A stretch of DNA of 64,000 bases. Source: Bacteroidales bacterium. GTDB taxonomy: Bacteria; Bacteroidota; Bacteroidia; Bacteroidales; TTA-H9. The notes under the pieces were generated by a model. That model ran no database searches. It was not told where the DNA came from and saw nothing but the letters and a program-made list of their open reading frames with translations. The translations under genes and the position numbers were made by a program. The stretch is from NCBI GenBank assembly GCA_030656615.1, contig JAUSOY010000081.1:33896-97895 (forward strand). Direction: 5' to 3'. Numbering within the stretch: position 1 is the first letter of the stretch; each line of letters begins with the position of its first letter. Shown in pieces: positions 52,921 through 63,862 of the stretch.

Positions 52921-55848
52921 ATGAGGTTGAGCAAATTTTTAATTCGTTTATTCATAGTGGTATCCCCTATTTTGTGGAGTGGTGGTGTATTGGCACAAAA
53001 GGTTTCAAAAAACGATTCGGACAAATGGGCCGATTCTGTCATGCTGGGAATGAGCAACAAAGATAAATTCGGGCAATTGCTCATGATTCGTACTTACTCC
53101 AATAAAGACGAAAAATACTATCGTAAAATAGATAGTCTGGTCGCAAAATATGGTATTGGTGGACTCACTTTTTTTCAAGGCGGACCCGTTAGGCAGGCCA
53201 TACTGATCAATCGCTGGCAAAATCTGGCCAAAATTCCATTACTCATCAGTATCGATGCAGAAAATGGTTTGGGGATGCGCCTCGACTCCTGTTTTTCTTT
53301 CCCGGCTAATATGACCATGGGAGCTTTAACGAACGACAGCCTTATTTATCAGAGTGGTGAAGCCATCGGAAAACAATGTCGCAGGTTGGGAATTCATCTC
53401 AATTTTGCTCCTGTTGCCGATATCAATAATAATCCGGCCAATCCGGTGATAAATACCCGATCGTTTGGCGAACAGGCCGAACGAGTTGCCGATAAAAGTC
53501 TGGCTTATACACTTGGTCTTCAAAATACCGGGGTAATGGCAACTGCCAAACATTTTCCAGGACACGGTGACACCGATTCCGACAGCCATTATACCTTACC
53601 CCTCATTAACAAGCCTGCCCGGGAAATTCTCAAAACAGAACTCCATCCATTTAAAACTTTGTCGAAAGCCAATATTGCAGCCGTTATGGTGGCTCACCTT
53701 TTTGTGCCTTCGCTCGACCCAACTCCAAACCTCCCTTCTACCCTTTCTCCGGTGATAGTTGATTATCTTTTACGCGATCAAATCAATTTCAAGGGATTAA
53801 TCATTACGGATGCCCTGGATATGCAAGGCATTACAAAATTTTTCAAACCTGGTGAAGCAGCACTAAAAGCCTTTTTGGCCGGGAATGATATTCTCTTGCT
53901 CCCACCTGATATTCCGGCTGCCATTGCCGGTTTACAATCTGCCTGCGATTCAGGCCTCATCAATCAGGAAAAACTTGACCAAAGCTGCCGTAAAATACTC
54001 ATCGCAAAGCACCAGCAGAAGTTGTATCAGTCAAGATTTATCAATACAAAAGACATTACTGCAGAGATAAACCCGCTTAGTAATCGGGTGCTATCTCGTC
54101 AGATCTACCAAAATGCTACAACCCTCGTTCACAATTCATTAAATCTATTACCTTTTGAAAGGCCCGATACATTGAAGATCGTGAGTATTTCGATAGGAAA
54201 TACAAACGGAAGCAGGTTTTTTGAACGACTAAAATCATACTTTGCCATACCATCAAATTTCAACAGTTTAAGTGAGCCGGACATCTCCGATGCCATGAAT
54301 AACGGGAATCTAATCGTATTAGACATTAACCTCCCGTCCATTTATAAGAATCAGAATTTTGGCATCGACTCGAAAACCATTACCGAAATACGCATTTTGG
54401 CCAATAAATATCCGGTAATACTGGTCATTTTCGGCAGCCCCTATTTCATCGAAAAATTCAACGAAAAAGACCCTTTTGCTGCGATCATCGTAGCCTATGA
54501 AAATAATTCTGATTGTCAGGGCCTGGCAGCGCAATGTCTGGCAGGGGCATTGCCTTTCAGAGGCCAGCTTCCGGTAAGCTCGGGCGAATGGTGTAAGGCT
54601 GGTTCAGGTATTCAGACCCCTGAGCAACAAAAGCTCCGTTTTATAATGCCCGAAGAAATAGGAATTCCGAATGCTGAACTTTCAAAAATTGATAAAATTG
54701 TTGAAAAAGGAATTAAAAATAAAGCCTATCCCGGATGTCAGGTATTATTGGCAAAAGATGGAAAAGTTTTCTATCATAAGGCATTTGGTCATCATACATA
54801 CGATAAAAATCAAGTGGTAAAAACGGATGATGTTTATGATCTTGCCTCTTTAACAAAAATCATGGCAAGTACTCCGGCCGTGATGGCCAATGAGCAGGCT
54901 GGGCTTATCGATCTTGATGAACCCATCCGTGAATATTTACCCAATCTCGAACACCGTGCTTTCCGGCGTCACAGTCTTCGCGAAATAATGGCACATCAGG
55001 CAGGTTACACCCCATGGATTCCCTTTTATACCAAAACTCTGAAAAACAATAAACCGTCACCGGAATATTATTCCAATTCCTTTTCCGAAAATTTTAATAT
55101 TGAAGTGAGTGAAAACCTATTTCTTCGCAGCGATATGCGCGATACGATTTACCAATGGATCGACGAATCGACGGTGAAAGATGCCGGAAAATATTTGTAC
55201 AGCGATCTGGGATTTATCATGATTAAACCCTTAATCGAAAATATTACCGGAATGGATTTTGCTGGTTTTCTTCAGTGGCAGTTTTATTCTCCCCTGGGTC
55301 TGCGTACCTTGGGATTTAAACCATTGCAACGCATAGACAGCAGCCGCATCATTCCAACCGAGCACGATACAATATTCAGGGGAAGAGTTTTAAAAGGATA
55401 TGTACACGATCCGGCAGCAGCAATGCTTGGCGGGGTTTCTGGTCATGCCGGACTTTTCTCTGATGCGCTGGATGTTGCCATAATGATTCAGATGTATCTA
55501 TGGAAAGGATATTACGGAGTGCATCAGATAATCGATACGGCCATTATCGAAAAATATACTTCCCGTGCTTTTCCGAATGGGGAAAACCGGCGTGGAATAG
55601 GCTTTGATAAACCCCTGCCTGTAGGAAAAAAATCGGTGCATGTTTGTGCCGCCGCTTCTCAGCAAAGTTTCGGACATTCAGGATTCACCGGTACATATAC
55701 CTGGGCAGATCCTGAAAACGGCCTGCTTTATGTATTCCTCAGCAATCGGGTATATCCGGATGCATCTAATAATGCACTGAATATGATGAACATACGAACA
55801 GAAATTCATCAGGCAGCCTATGAAATCCTTCAAAAACATTGTAAATAA
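52921..55848 (+). CDS. NagZ-like glycosidase fused to class C beta-lactamase-like domain
   Basis: A 975-residue exported protein (signal peptide ending GGVLAQ). Residues about 40-370 are a GH3 beta-N-acetylglucosaminidase with the NagZ His/Asp loop KHFPGHGDTDSDSH and the nucleophile region ITDALDMQGI. After a GH3-type linker domain, residues about 585-970 are a class C beta-lactamase/esterase fold, with SxxK in ASLTKIMAS and a later Tyr-containing YLYSDLGF. The fusion is known from Bacteroidota. It may remove GlcNAc from muropeptides and act on the peptide stem or an ester. Beta-lactam resistance is not implied. Confidence 0.92.
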   Translation: MRLSKFLIRLFIVVSPILWSGGVLAQKVSKNDSDKWADSVMLGMSNKDKFGQLLMIRTYSNKDEKYYRKIDSLVAKYGIGGLTFFQGGPVRQAILINRWQNLAKIPLLISIDAENGLGMRLDSCFSFPANMTMGALTNDSLIYQSGEAIGKQCRRLGIHLNFAPVADINNNPANPVINTRSFGEQAERVADKSLAYTLGLQNTGVMATAKHFPGHGDTDSDSHYTLPLINKPAREILKTELHPFKTLSKANIAAVMVAHLFVPSLDPTPNLPSTLSPVIVDYLLRDQINFKGLIITDALDMQGITKFFKPGEAALKAFLAGNDILLLPPDIPAAIAGLQSACDSGLINQEKLDQSCRKILIAKHQQKLYQSRFINTKDITAEINPLSNRVLSRQIYQNATTLVHNSLNLLPFERPDTLKIVSISIGNTNGSRFFERLKSYFAIPSNFNSLSEPDISDAMNNGNLIVLDINLPSIYKNQNFGIDSKTITEIRILANKYPVILVIFGSPYFIEKFNEKDPFAAIIVAYENNSDCQGLAAQCLAGALPFRGQLPVSSGEWCKAGSGIQTPEQQKLRFIMPEEIGIPNAELSKIDKIVEKGIKNKAYPGCQVLLAKDGKVFYHKAFGHHTYDKNQVVKTDDVYDLASLTKIMASTPAVMANEQAGLIDLDEPIREYLPNLEHRAFRRHSLREIMAHQAGYTPWIPFYTKTLKNNKPSPEYYSNSFSENFNIEVSENLFLRSDMRDTIYQWIDESTVKDAGKYLYSDLGFIMIKPLIENITGMDFAGFLQWQFYSPLGLRTLGFKPLQRIDSSRIIPTEHDTIFRGRVLKGYVHDPAAAMLGGVSGHAGLFSDALDVAIMIQMYLWKGYYGVHQIIDTAIIEKYTSRAFPNGENRRGIGFDKPLPVGKKSVHVCAAASQQSFGHSGFTGTYTWADPENGLLYVFLSNRVYPDASNNALNMMNIRTEIHQAAYEILQKHCK

Positions 55849-55896
55849 CCAAAAAACAAAAACTCAAATGGATTGTTTTGAAATAATTATCCTTAT

Positions 55897-56793
55897 ATGA
55901 GTACAAAAGACGTCCATTCGAACCATACACAACGAAACAGGCTTCTGTGGGCATTCGGTATAAACCTGATAATCGCTCTGGCTGAAGTTGCTGGCGGTAT
56001 TTTTTCCAATTCGCTGGCACTTATCTCTGATGCTTTTCATAATGTTGGCGATTCGCTGGCGATACTGCTGAGCTATTTTGCCATATTACTTGTCGCCAAA
56101 CCCGTAAGCAAACTAAAGACCTTTGGAAATAAAAGGGCGGAAATACTCATCGCCTTGTTTAATGCAGCTGCTTTAACCGGTATTTGTCTTTTTCTAATCA
56201 TAGAAGCCATCGAACGTTTTATGAACCCCTCACCCATCAGCGGTGGTATTATGTTATGGGTAGCGGTAATCGGTCTTGTAGGAAATCTTGTGGCAGTTTT
56301 CATTCTTCACCAAAATCATAAAGATAGCTTAAACATCAAATCAGCATATCTTCATTTGATGGGCGATACCTTATCTTCGGTAGCGGTAGTGGCCGGAAGC
56401 ATTCTTATTCTATGGAAAGGTATTTATTGGATCGATCCACTCATCACCATTATCATCAGCATTTATATTATCATCGGAGCTTATGAAATTATCAAACAAA
56501 CGGTGCATATTCTGATGCAAGGCGTACCTGAAGGATACGATTTAAAAGAAATTAAAAACGGCCTCGAAAAACATGATTTGGTAGAAAGCATACATCATGT
56601 ACATTTGTGGATGCTTAACGAGAGTCAGATACACTTCGAATGCCATGCCATGTTAATTCAGGATATGGCCTTAAGCAGTGCCCAGTCTGTTAAGCAGGAA
56701 CTAACAGATATTCTCGAAAAAAAATATCATATTAACCATGTTACTATTCAACTCGAAATAAACGATTGCTCCGAGAAAAACCTACATTATTAA
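55897..56793 (+). CDS. Cation diffusion facilitator (CzcD/ZitB-like)
   Basis: A 298-residue CDF transporter that exports divalent metals, most likely Zn2+, in exchange for protons. Six TM helices are visible. The metal site residues lie in LISDAFHNVGD (helix 2) and HLMGDTLSS (helix 5). A C-terminal cytoplasmic domain (HHVHLWMLNESQIHFECHAML) has the His-rich CDF pattern. It starts about 50 bp after the NagZ fusion and is followed by a membrane protein 17 bp downstream. Confidence 0.93.
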   Translation: MSTKDVHSNHTQRNRLLWAFGINLIIALAEVAGGIFSNSLALISDAFHNVGDSLAILLSYFAILLVAKPVSKLKTFGNKRAEILIALFNAAALTGICLFLIIEAIERFMNPSPISGGIMLWVAVIGLVGNLVAVFILHQNHKDSLNIKSAYLHLMGDTLSSVAVVAGSILILWKGIYWIDPLITIIISIYIIIGAYEIIKQTVHILMQGVPEGYDLKEIKNGLEKHDLVESIHHVHLWMLNESQIHFECHAMLIQDMALSSAQSVKQELTDILEKKYHINHVTIQLEINDCSEKNLHY

Positions 56794-56809
56794 TCTAAGT
56801 AAACATTCA

Positions 56810-57631
56810 ATGAAACAAGGAACTAAATCGACACTACTATGGGTACTTGCGGTACTTCTGATGTGCTTTATGGCTGTATATCAAAGGCTAACCGGCCCTA
56901 CGCATCCCGAACGTGGCAAGGCAGTAATCAACAATACGGACGTAAAATTCAAACTTTTACGAAGCCAGGGTGGAATTATAGATGCTCCGGTAAAAATAAA
57001 AGTAGCTGATACAGCCATACGTGGAGAAGTAAAATACCGCCTCTTTAATACCGATAGCGAATGGGTCAGTTTAATGATGATACGCGAAGGCGAATTCCTC
57101 ACCGCATTTCTACCAAATCAACCACCGGCCGGTAAGCTTGAATATTCGGTCAATTTGTATCATGATATCGAATCGGTTAGCTTAACGGAGCAACCGGTAG
57201 TTATTCGTTACAAGGGTCACGTTCCTGAATACATTCTGTATCCACATATATTACTGATGTTCCTTGCCATGGTTTTTAGTATGCGTGCCGGACTGGAAGC
57301 AATGGTTAACGGACCCTCCGCGTACATGCAGGCAAAATTCACCCTGATTTTCCTGATCATCGGCGGGCTTATTCTTGGCCCAACGGTACAATATTTTGCC
57401 TTCGGTGAATGGTGGACTGGCTGGCCCTTAGGCAGCGATTTGACCGATAATAAAACAGCCGTTGCTGTTTTAGGCTGGATAGTGGCATTCGTTAAGCTAC
57501 GTAAAAATCCAAAGCATCGTACCTGGGTTATTGTGGCCTGCCTGGTTTTGCTGGCCGTTTATCTAATTCCGCACAGCATGTTTGGCTCAGAACTCGATTA
57601 TAATACCGGACAAATTAATACCGGAAAATAA
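56810..57631 (+). CDS. Membrane protein of unknown function
   Basis: A 273-residue protein with one N-terminal helix, a soluble beta-rich domain of about 110 residues, and three or four C-terminal TM helices (YILYPHILLMFLAMVF, TLIFLIIGGLILG, TWVIVACLVLLAVYL). No family is recognised. It follows the CDF gene on the same strand (17 bp) and is followed by a clear terminator, so it belongs to the same operon. Confidence 0.7.
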   Translation: MKQGTKSTLLWVLAVLLMCFMAVYQRLTGPTHPERGKAVINNTDVKFKLLRSQGGIIDAPVKIKVADTAIRGEVKYRLFNTDSEWVSLMMIREGEFLTAFLPNQPPAGKLEYSVNLYHDIESVSLTEQPVVIRYKGHVPEYILYPHILLMFLAMVFSMRAGLEAMVNGPSAYMQAKFTLIFLIIGGLILGPTVQYFAFGEWWTGWPLGSDLTDNKTAVAVLGWIVAFVKLRKNPKHRTWVIVACLVLLAVYLIPHSMFGSELDYNTGQINTGK

Positions 57632-57637
57632 AACTTT

Positions 57638-57664
57638 TTGGGCCGGCTGCCTTAGCCGGCCCAA
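57638..57664 (+). terminator. Strong GC-rich hairpin terminator
   Basis: TTGGGCCGGCT / AGCCGGCCCAA is a perfect 11-bp stem with a 5-nt loop, followed by TTTATTTCTATT. It ends the CDF/membrane-protein transcript 7 bp after the stop; the next gene, rhomboid, starts only 15 bp later. Confidence 0.85.
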
Positions 57665-57678
57665 TTTATTTCTATTCT

Positions 57679-58293
57679 ATGACATTAATTATCATTGCAT
57701 TAACTTCCATCATCTCTCTCCTTGCTTTTTCTCAAAGAGATTTATTTGCTCGTCTTCAATTCAATGCATACCTGATTAAAAACAGTAATCAGAGTTGGCG
57801 CTTCCTGAGCTACGGACTTATTCATGCCGACTGGGTTCATCTCATGGTCAATATGTTTGTTCTGTATTCTTTTGGACAAATCGTGGAAGCACATTATCAG
57901 ATATTGTTTGAAACTAAAGGCTTGTTTTACTTCGGCTTGCTGTATATTGGAAGCCTTGGGATGTCGGTAGTACCAGCCTATGGCAAGAATAAAGAAAATA
58001 TACATTATAATGCCGTGGGAGCCAGTGGTGCCGTTTCGGCCATTGTATTCACATCCATTCTGTTTCAGCCATTATCAAAAATCTATTTCTTTTTTATTCC
58101 GATAGGAATACCTGCCATCATATTTGGCATACTATATCTTTGGTACTCATGGTATATGTCGAAGAAAAACATCGATAATATAGGCCATGATGCACATTTT
58201 TGGGGGGCTATTTTTGGAATCGTTTTCACCATCGCAATAAAACCATCCATTATTCTCTATTTCTTTAATCAGATAACTTCTATTCTTCGATAA
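57679..58293 (+). CDS. Rhomboid-family intramembrane serine protease
   Basis: A 204-residue six-TM protein. The catalytic Ser is in AVGASGAVSAIVF (GxSG) and the His in HDAHFWGAIFGI. The opening region contains the HADWVHLMVNMF stretch of the family. Such proteases cleave TM segments of partner proteins; substrates are not inferable. It begins just beyond a terminator, so it needs its own promoter or read-through. Confidence 0.92.
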   Translation: MTLIIIALTSIISLLAFSQRDLFARLQFNAYLIKNSNQSWRFLSYGLIHADWVHLMVNMFVLYSFGQIVEAHYQILFETKGLFYFGLLYIGSLGMSVVPAYGKNKENIHYNAVGASGAVSAIVFTSILFQPLSKIYFFFIPIGIPAIIFGILYLWYSWYMSKKNIDNIGHDAHFWGAIFGIVFTIAIKPSIILYFFNQITSILR

Positions 58294-58302
58294 CATTTCC
58301 TT

Positions 58303-58334
58303 TTTGACCGATAGACTAAAAAAGCCTATTTTTG
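58303..58334 (+). promoter_or_regulatory. Promoter for the outer-membrane barrel gene
   Basis: A TTTG at 58303-58306 is separated by 20 bp from TATTTTTG at 58327-58334, matching the Bacteroidota -33/-7 consensus. The start codon is 24 bp downstream. Confidence 0.65.
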
Positions 58335-58358
58335 TATAAATCAAAAAATCTTTCCATC

Positions 58359-59054
58359 ATGACAAAAAAGACATTGATACTCGCGGGCCTCATGCTATTT
58401 ATTGGATTAACATCCATTTATGCCCAAAAAATTGGTTTTAAAGCAGGTTATAATTTCTCAAAACCAGTACTTAGCGGTGATGGAAGCGATGAATTTAAAA
58501 ACGCAACCGGTGTCCTGAGTGCAGGTACTTACGGTATATATATCAACAACAAAATTGCCCCATTCATTTCTCTTCAACTCGAAGGCAATTACGAACCACG
58601 CGGATTCAATTATAAATTCCCCGGTATAGATATTGGTGAAATAACCGGCATGGATATTTCCGGTGACTTTTACAGCCGAATGAACTATCTAACCATACCA
58701 GCATTAGTAAAAGTAAAAGTGCTGATGTTTCATGCAGAAGTCGGGCCATATATGTCTATACTTCTGAATGCCAATGAAGTAATGAAAGGAAGTGTAACCT
58801 TTAAAGATCCCATTACAGGGCAAAATATTACCGAAACGTATGATGAGGAAAATGATATTAAATCAGATCTTAAAGGCTCTGATTTCGGTATTGCTGTGGG
58901 TGCTGGTTTAACACAAAATATTGGCCCTATACAATTTATGGCGGGGATACGCTATATGCTGGGAATGTCGAATATCATCAAAGAACCAGAAGGCAACGAA
59001 TCGATGAAACACAACGTATTTACCATATACGCAGGCGTGGCATTTGGTTTATAG
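58359..59054 (+). CDS. Outer-membrane beta-barrel protein (porin-family, PF13568-like)
   Basis: A 231-residue protein from ATG 58359 (signal peptide ending TSIYAQ; the track start is 27 bp upstream). The sequence begins IGFKAGYNFSKP and shows eight to ten amphipathic strands ending in FTIYAGVAFGL, the common small barrel of Bacteroidota. It has its own promoter and a strong terminator, so it is a single-gene transcript. Specific function is unknown. Confidence 0.86.
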   Translation: MTKKTLILAGLMLFIGLTSIYAQKIGFKAGYNFSKPVLSGDGSDEFKNATGVLSAGTYGIYINNKIAPFISLQLEGNYEPRGFNYKFPGIDIGEITGMDISGDFYSRMNYLTIPALVKVKVLMFHAEVGPYMSILLNANEVMKGSVTFKDPITGQNITETYDEENDIKSDLKGSDFGIAVGAGLTQNIGPIQFMAGIRYMLGMSNIIKEPEGNESMKHNVFTIYAGVAFGL

Positions 59055-59141
59055 ACATTTTTGTTATGGATTTGCAAGTTCAAACCATTTCAAGGCTATA
59101 GAATGATGGCCTGATGGCTTAGCAGCGAAACAATTATTAAG

Positions 59142-59191
59142 GTGAGTATGATAGCGGTTGACAGAAACCGGAAATCATACTCACTTTTTTT
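59142..59191 (+). terminator. Long hairpin terminator
   Basis: GTGAGTATGAT / ATCATACTCAC pair perfectly over 11 bp, with an inner CGGTT / AACCG stem, followed by seven T. It lies about 90 bp after the barrel gene stop. Confidence 0.85.
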
Positions 59192-59400
59192 ATGCTTTTT
59201 ATAAATATTCTATCCGACATCATTGCTTCATTTTTAAGCAAGATGCATTGATTATCACATATTTTAAATCAGTGACTGTTACTGATTAAATCATTGCTAA
59301 CCCAAGAGAGCCGTCTAAATTTATATGCTCCATAATACTGTTGGCGCAAATGGAAACCATTGAACTAATGAAAAAAACGATTTTAAACGAACGACCATTA

Positions 59401-59507
59401 AATCACTTTAACCCAATTCGTATTTGATGATGCCGGAACAGGTCGATAAGCTGGCAGAAATCAATGCCGATGCCGCATTGAACTTCGATAAAGCGAAAAT
59501 TCATTAA
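59401..59507 (+). pseudogene. Decayed fragment, copy A of a diverged direct repeat
   Basis: The first 67 bp (TTTAACCC, then GATGATGCC.GAAC.GG, then GATAAGCT) aligns with 61043-61110 at roughly two-thirds identity by eye. From 59427 a 26-residue frame starts MMPEQVDKLAEIN and stops at 59507; the matching piece of the other copy reads MMPELADKLAYLN. The similarity at protein level suggests remnants of one gene family. I do not recognise the parent family. Confidence 0.45.
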
Positions 59508-59737
59508 ACCATTTCTTATCCTATTTCTCGTACCGACCCAATTTTCTGAAACTGAGCAATATTTTTAATAAAAGCTTGTTTTTTCAAAACACTTTATTCA
59601 TAGCTTTGATACCGTTCTCATATGAGACGGAATTATACGGTGCACATATCCTTCCATTTTTGAAGGCTTAGGTGGGATAAAAGTGAATATATAAGCAAGT
59701 TAGCAGCAAATTGATTAAACCCCATCAAATTAAATAT

Positions 59738-60997
59738 ATGAAAACGACAACCTTATTTTTAGTCTTTTTAATCTGCGTAATATCGCTATTTAGTCAGATT
59801 ATTGATCGCAAATATGATTTTCTTATCCGAAAAGCTGACTCTTTGTATCAGGTAAAAGATTTTAAGAACTCTGGTTTTGCATTTTCTAATGCTTTTAAAG
59901 CACCTGATTCTAAAATAACAAGAAACCATCGTTATAATGCTGCTTGTTCTTGGGCTTTGGCAAACTATCCTGACAGCGCCTTTTATCATTTAAAATATAT
60001 TGCCACTAAAATGAATTACACGGATTATGGGCATATAAAGGGAGATCCTGATTTCAAATCACTTTATAGTGATAAAAGATGGCAATCCATTACTGAGTTG
60101 GTTAAAGCAAATAAAGACATAGCCTATTCCAATATAGACTTCATAACTCTTGATGGATACAAAGTTGAAGTATTAACGTCCGGGATGCAAAATAATAAAG
60201 CAAATAAACCGGTGGTTGTTTTTGAAAATGGAATGGCAAGTAGTTTTGGAAGTTGGGATATAGTAGTGGAAGAAATTTCCAAAACAAATGCAGTGCTTCG
60301 ATACAATCGTCCAAGAATAGGAGAATCAGAAAATGATAACCTTCCGCCAACAACAACGCATATTGTTAACAATCTGAGAAAAATGCTTTTACAAAAAGGA
60401 TTGAAACCACCTTACTTATTGGTTTCTCATTCATTTGGCGGAGCTTATATAAGAAGTTTTGCCTCCATGTATCCGGAGGAAATTGCAGGTCTTGTTTTTG
60501 TGGATCCCGTTGACTTTACTCAAAAAAAAGGGGATGGCGATTTGCCCTACCTCGAAATTGGATTGACCCAACATCAGATTGATTCAATTTTTGGAAAACC
60601 ATATGGTAATTTTATAGAGAAACTTTACGAAGAAATGCCTGGTTTCTATGTTGAGGAAGTCAAAATTTCAAGGTCTTTATATAATAGTGAGTTTAAGGAA
60701 TGTGCAAGCAATCCTTTGCCTAATGTGCCAGTACATTTTATACAGGCAGGGGGATACACCTCTAATGAAGCACCTACCATTTATGATAGAGAAAAAATGT
60801 GGAGAATTGCCAATAATCTTAAAATGAAACGTTGGCTCGCGCTTATTAACCCGTTGAAACATGGTAAGTACTTCTATAGTTCGCAATCCGGCCACTATAT
60901 TCAACAAGATGACCCTGATTTAGTAATTTCAAGTATTAAATTGGCTTTGCTGGATTATTCTAAAATCAAGAAAGAAAAAGAAACCAACCGCCAATAG
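59738..60997 (+). CDS. Exported alpha/beta hydrolase with N-terminal helical region
   Basis: A 419-residue protein from ATG 59738, which gives a signal peptide (MKTTTLFLVFLICVISLFSQ). Residues about 25-125 are helical and TPR-like (FKNSGFAFSNAFKA). The hydrolase fold follows, with the nucleophile elbow VSHSFGGAY, an acid candidate in VFVDPVD and a terminal His in SQSGHYIQQDDP. Substrate is unknown. It is flanked by two related, decayed sequence fragments, which suggests that the gene may have arrived with, or been inserted into, a duplicated locus. No promoter element is clear. Confidence 0.83.
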   Translation: MKTTTLFLVFLICVISLFSQIIDRKYDFLIRKADSLYQVKDFKNSGFAFSNAFKAPDSKITRNHRYNAACSWALANYPDSAFYHLKYIATKMNYTDYGHIKGDPDFKSLYSDKRWQSITELVKANKDIAYSNIDFITLDGYKVEVLTSGMQNNKANKPVVVFENGMASSFGSWDIVVEEISKTNAVLRYNRPRIGESENDNLPPTTTHIVNNLRKMLLQKGLKPPYLLVSHSFGGAYIRSFASMYPEEIAGLVFVDPVDFTQKKGDGDLPYLEIGLTQHQIDSIFGKPYGNFIEKLYEEMPGFYVEEVKISRSLYNSEFKECASNPLPNVPVHFIQAGGYTSNEAPTIYDREKMWRIANNLKMKRWLALINPLKHGKYFYSSQSGHYIQQDDPDLVISSIKLALLDYSKIKKEKETNRQ

Positions 60998-61042
60998 ATT
61001 GGAAGCTGCACGGACAGTCCCGTCTCCCGGAACTCAGCCCAG

Positions 61043-61133
61043 AGTCAGTTTAACCCGGTATAGGATCAGATGATGCCAGAACTGGCTGATAAGCTTGCCT
61101 ACCTAAACGCATGTCAGACAGAAACGAAGTAGC
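61043..61133 (+). pseudogene. Decayed fragment, copy B of a diverged direct repeat
   Basis: Matches the stretch at 59401-59467, in the same orientation, on the other side of the hydrolase gene. The readable frame is broken by a stop (SQFNPV, TAG, then MMPELADKLAYLN). No terminal inverted repeats are evident. Unidentified gene remnant. Confidence 0.45.
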
Positions 61134-61216
61134 AAATTGAATGGAAAAAATTACCTAAAACAATAAACGCCAGCCACTAACACACGCTATGTTTCAAGTG
61201 GGAACAGATTCTATTT

Positions 61217-63350
<2,134 letters not shown>

Positions 63351-63731
63351 ATGTCAAATATTCTGCTTTTTTCGATGCTAACCATCACCCTGGCTTTGGT
63401 ATTCTATTCGGTGGGTGTTTGGTCAGAGCGTTTTTCAAAATTTCTCAAACCCTGGCATGTTATTACTTTCTGGATTGGTTTTACTTTCGATGTTTGTGGC
63501 ACTTCGGCCATGCATTACATTTCAAATAATCCCTTCGATTTAACCAATATGCATACCCTAACCGGACAAATTGCACTTTGGCTAATGCTGGCTCATGCCA
63601 TTTGGGCCACATCCGTCGTACGCCGAAAAAAAACCGAATTGCAAAAGAAATTTCATCGCTACAGTTTATTCGTATGGATCATTTGGTTAATCCCCTACAT
63701 TGGAGGAATGATTTTAGGGATGAACCGATAA
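63351..63731 (+). CDS. HsmA-family (TIGR03987) membrane protein
   Basis: A 126-residue protein with four TM helices. The sequence pattern (FYSVGVWSERF, LKPWHVITFWIGF, DVCGTSAMHYIS, LVMLAHAIWA-like LMLAHAIWAT) matches the TIGR03987/HsmA family. His residues within helices could bind a cofactor. Function is not established. It is single-gene, followed by a terminator about 70 bp after the stop. Confidence 0.8.
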   Translation: MSNILLFSMLTITLALVFYSVGVWSERFSKFLKPWHVITFWIGFTFDVCGTSAMHYISNNPFDLTNMHTLTGQIALWLMLAHAIWATSVVRRKKTELQKKFHRYSLFVWIIWLIPYIGGMILGMNR

Positions 63732-63803
63732 AAAACCAAATTTTCTCTGATGGATCGAATGATACCATATTAACCGAACATCAGTATATTATCATAAAAA
63801 AAG

Positions 63804-63833
63804 AAAGGCCGCCACTCTGTTGAGCGACGGCCT
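63804..63833. terminator. Bidirectional terminator
   Basis: AAGGCCG / CGGCCTT stem with an inner CTC / GAG pair; a T-rich run follows on the plus strand (TAATTTTTTG) and an A-run precedes it, so it can terminate both the HsmA gene and the partial gene on the minus strand. Confidence 0.75.
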
Positions 63834-63862
63834 TCAATAATTTTTTGAATTAGAAAATACGG

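Larger units (their letters stand above)
59055..59737. other. 680-bp non-coding region with terminator and decayed sequence
   Basis: Contains the terminator at 59142-59191, a short fragment related to a second stretch downstream of the hydrolase, and otherwise unrecognised AT-rich DNA. Confidence 0.5.
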
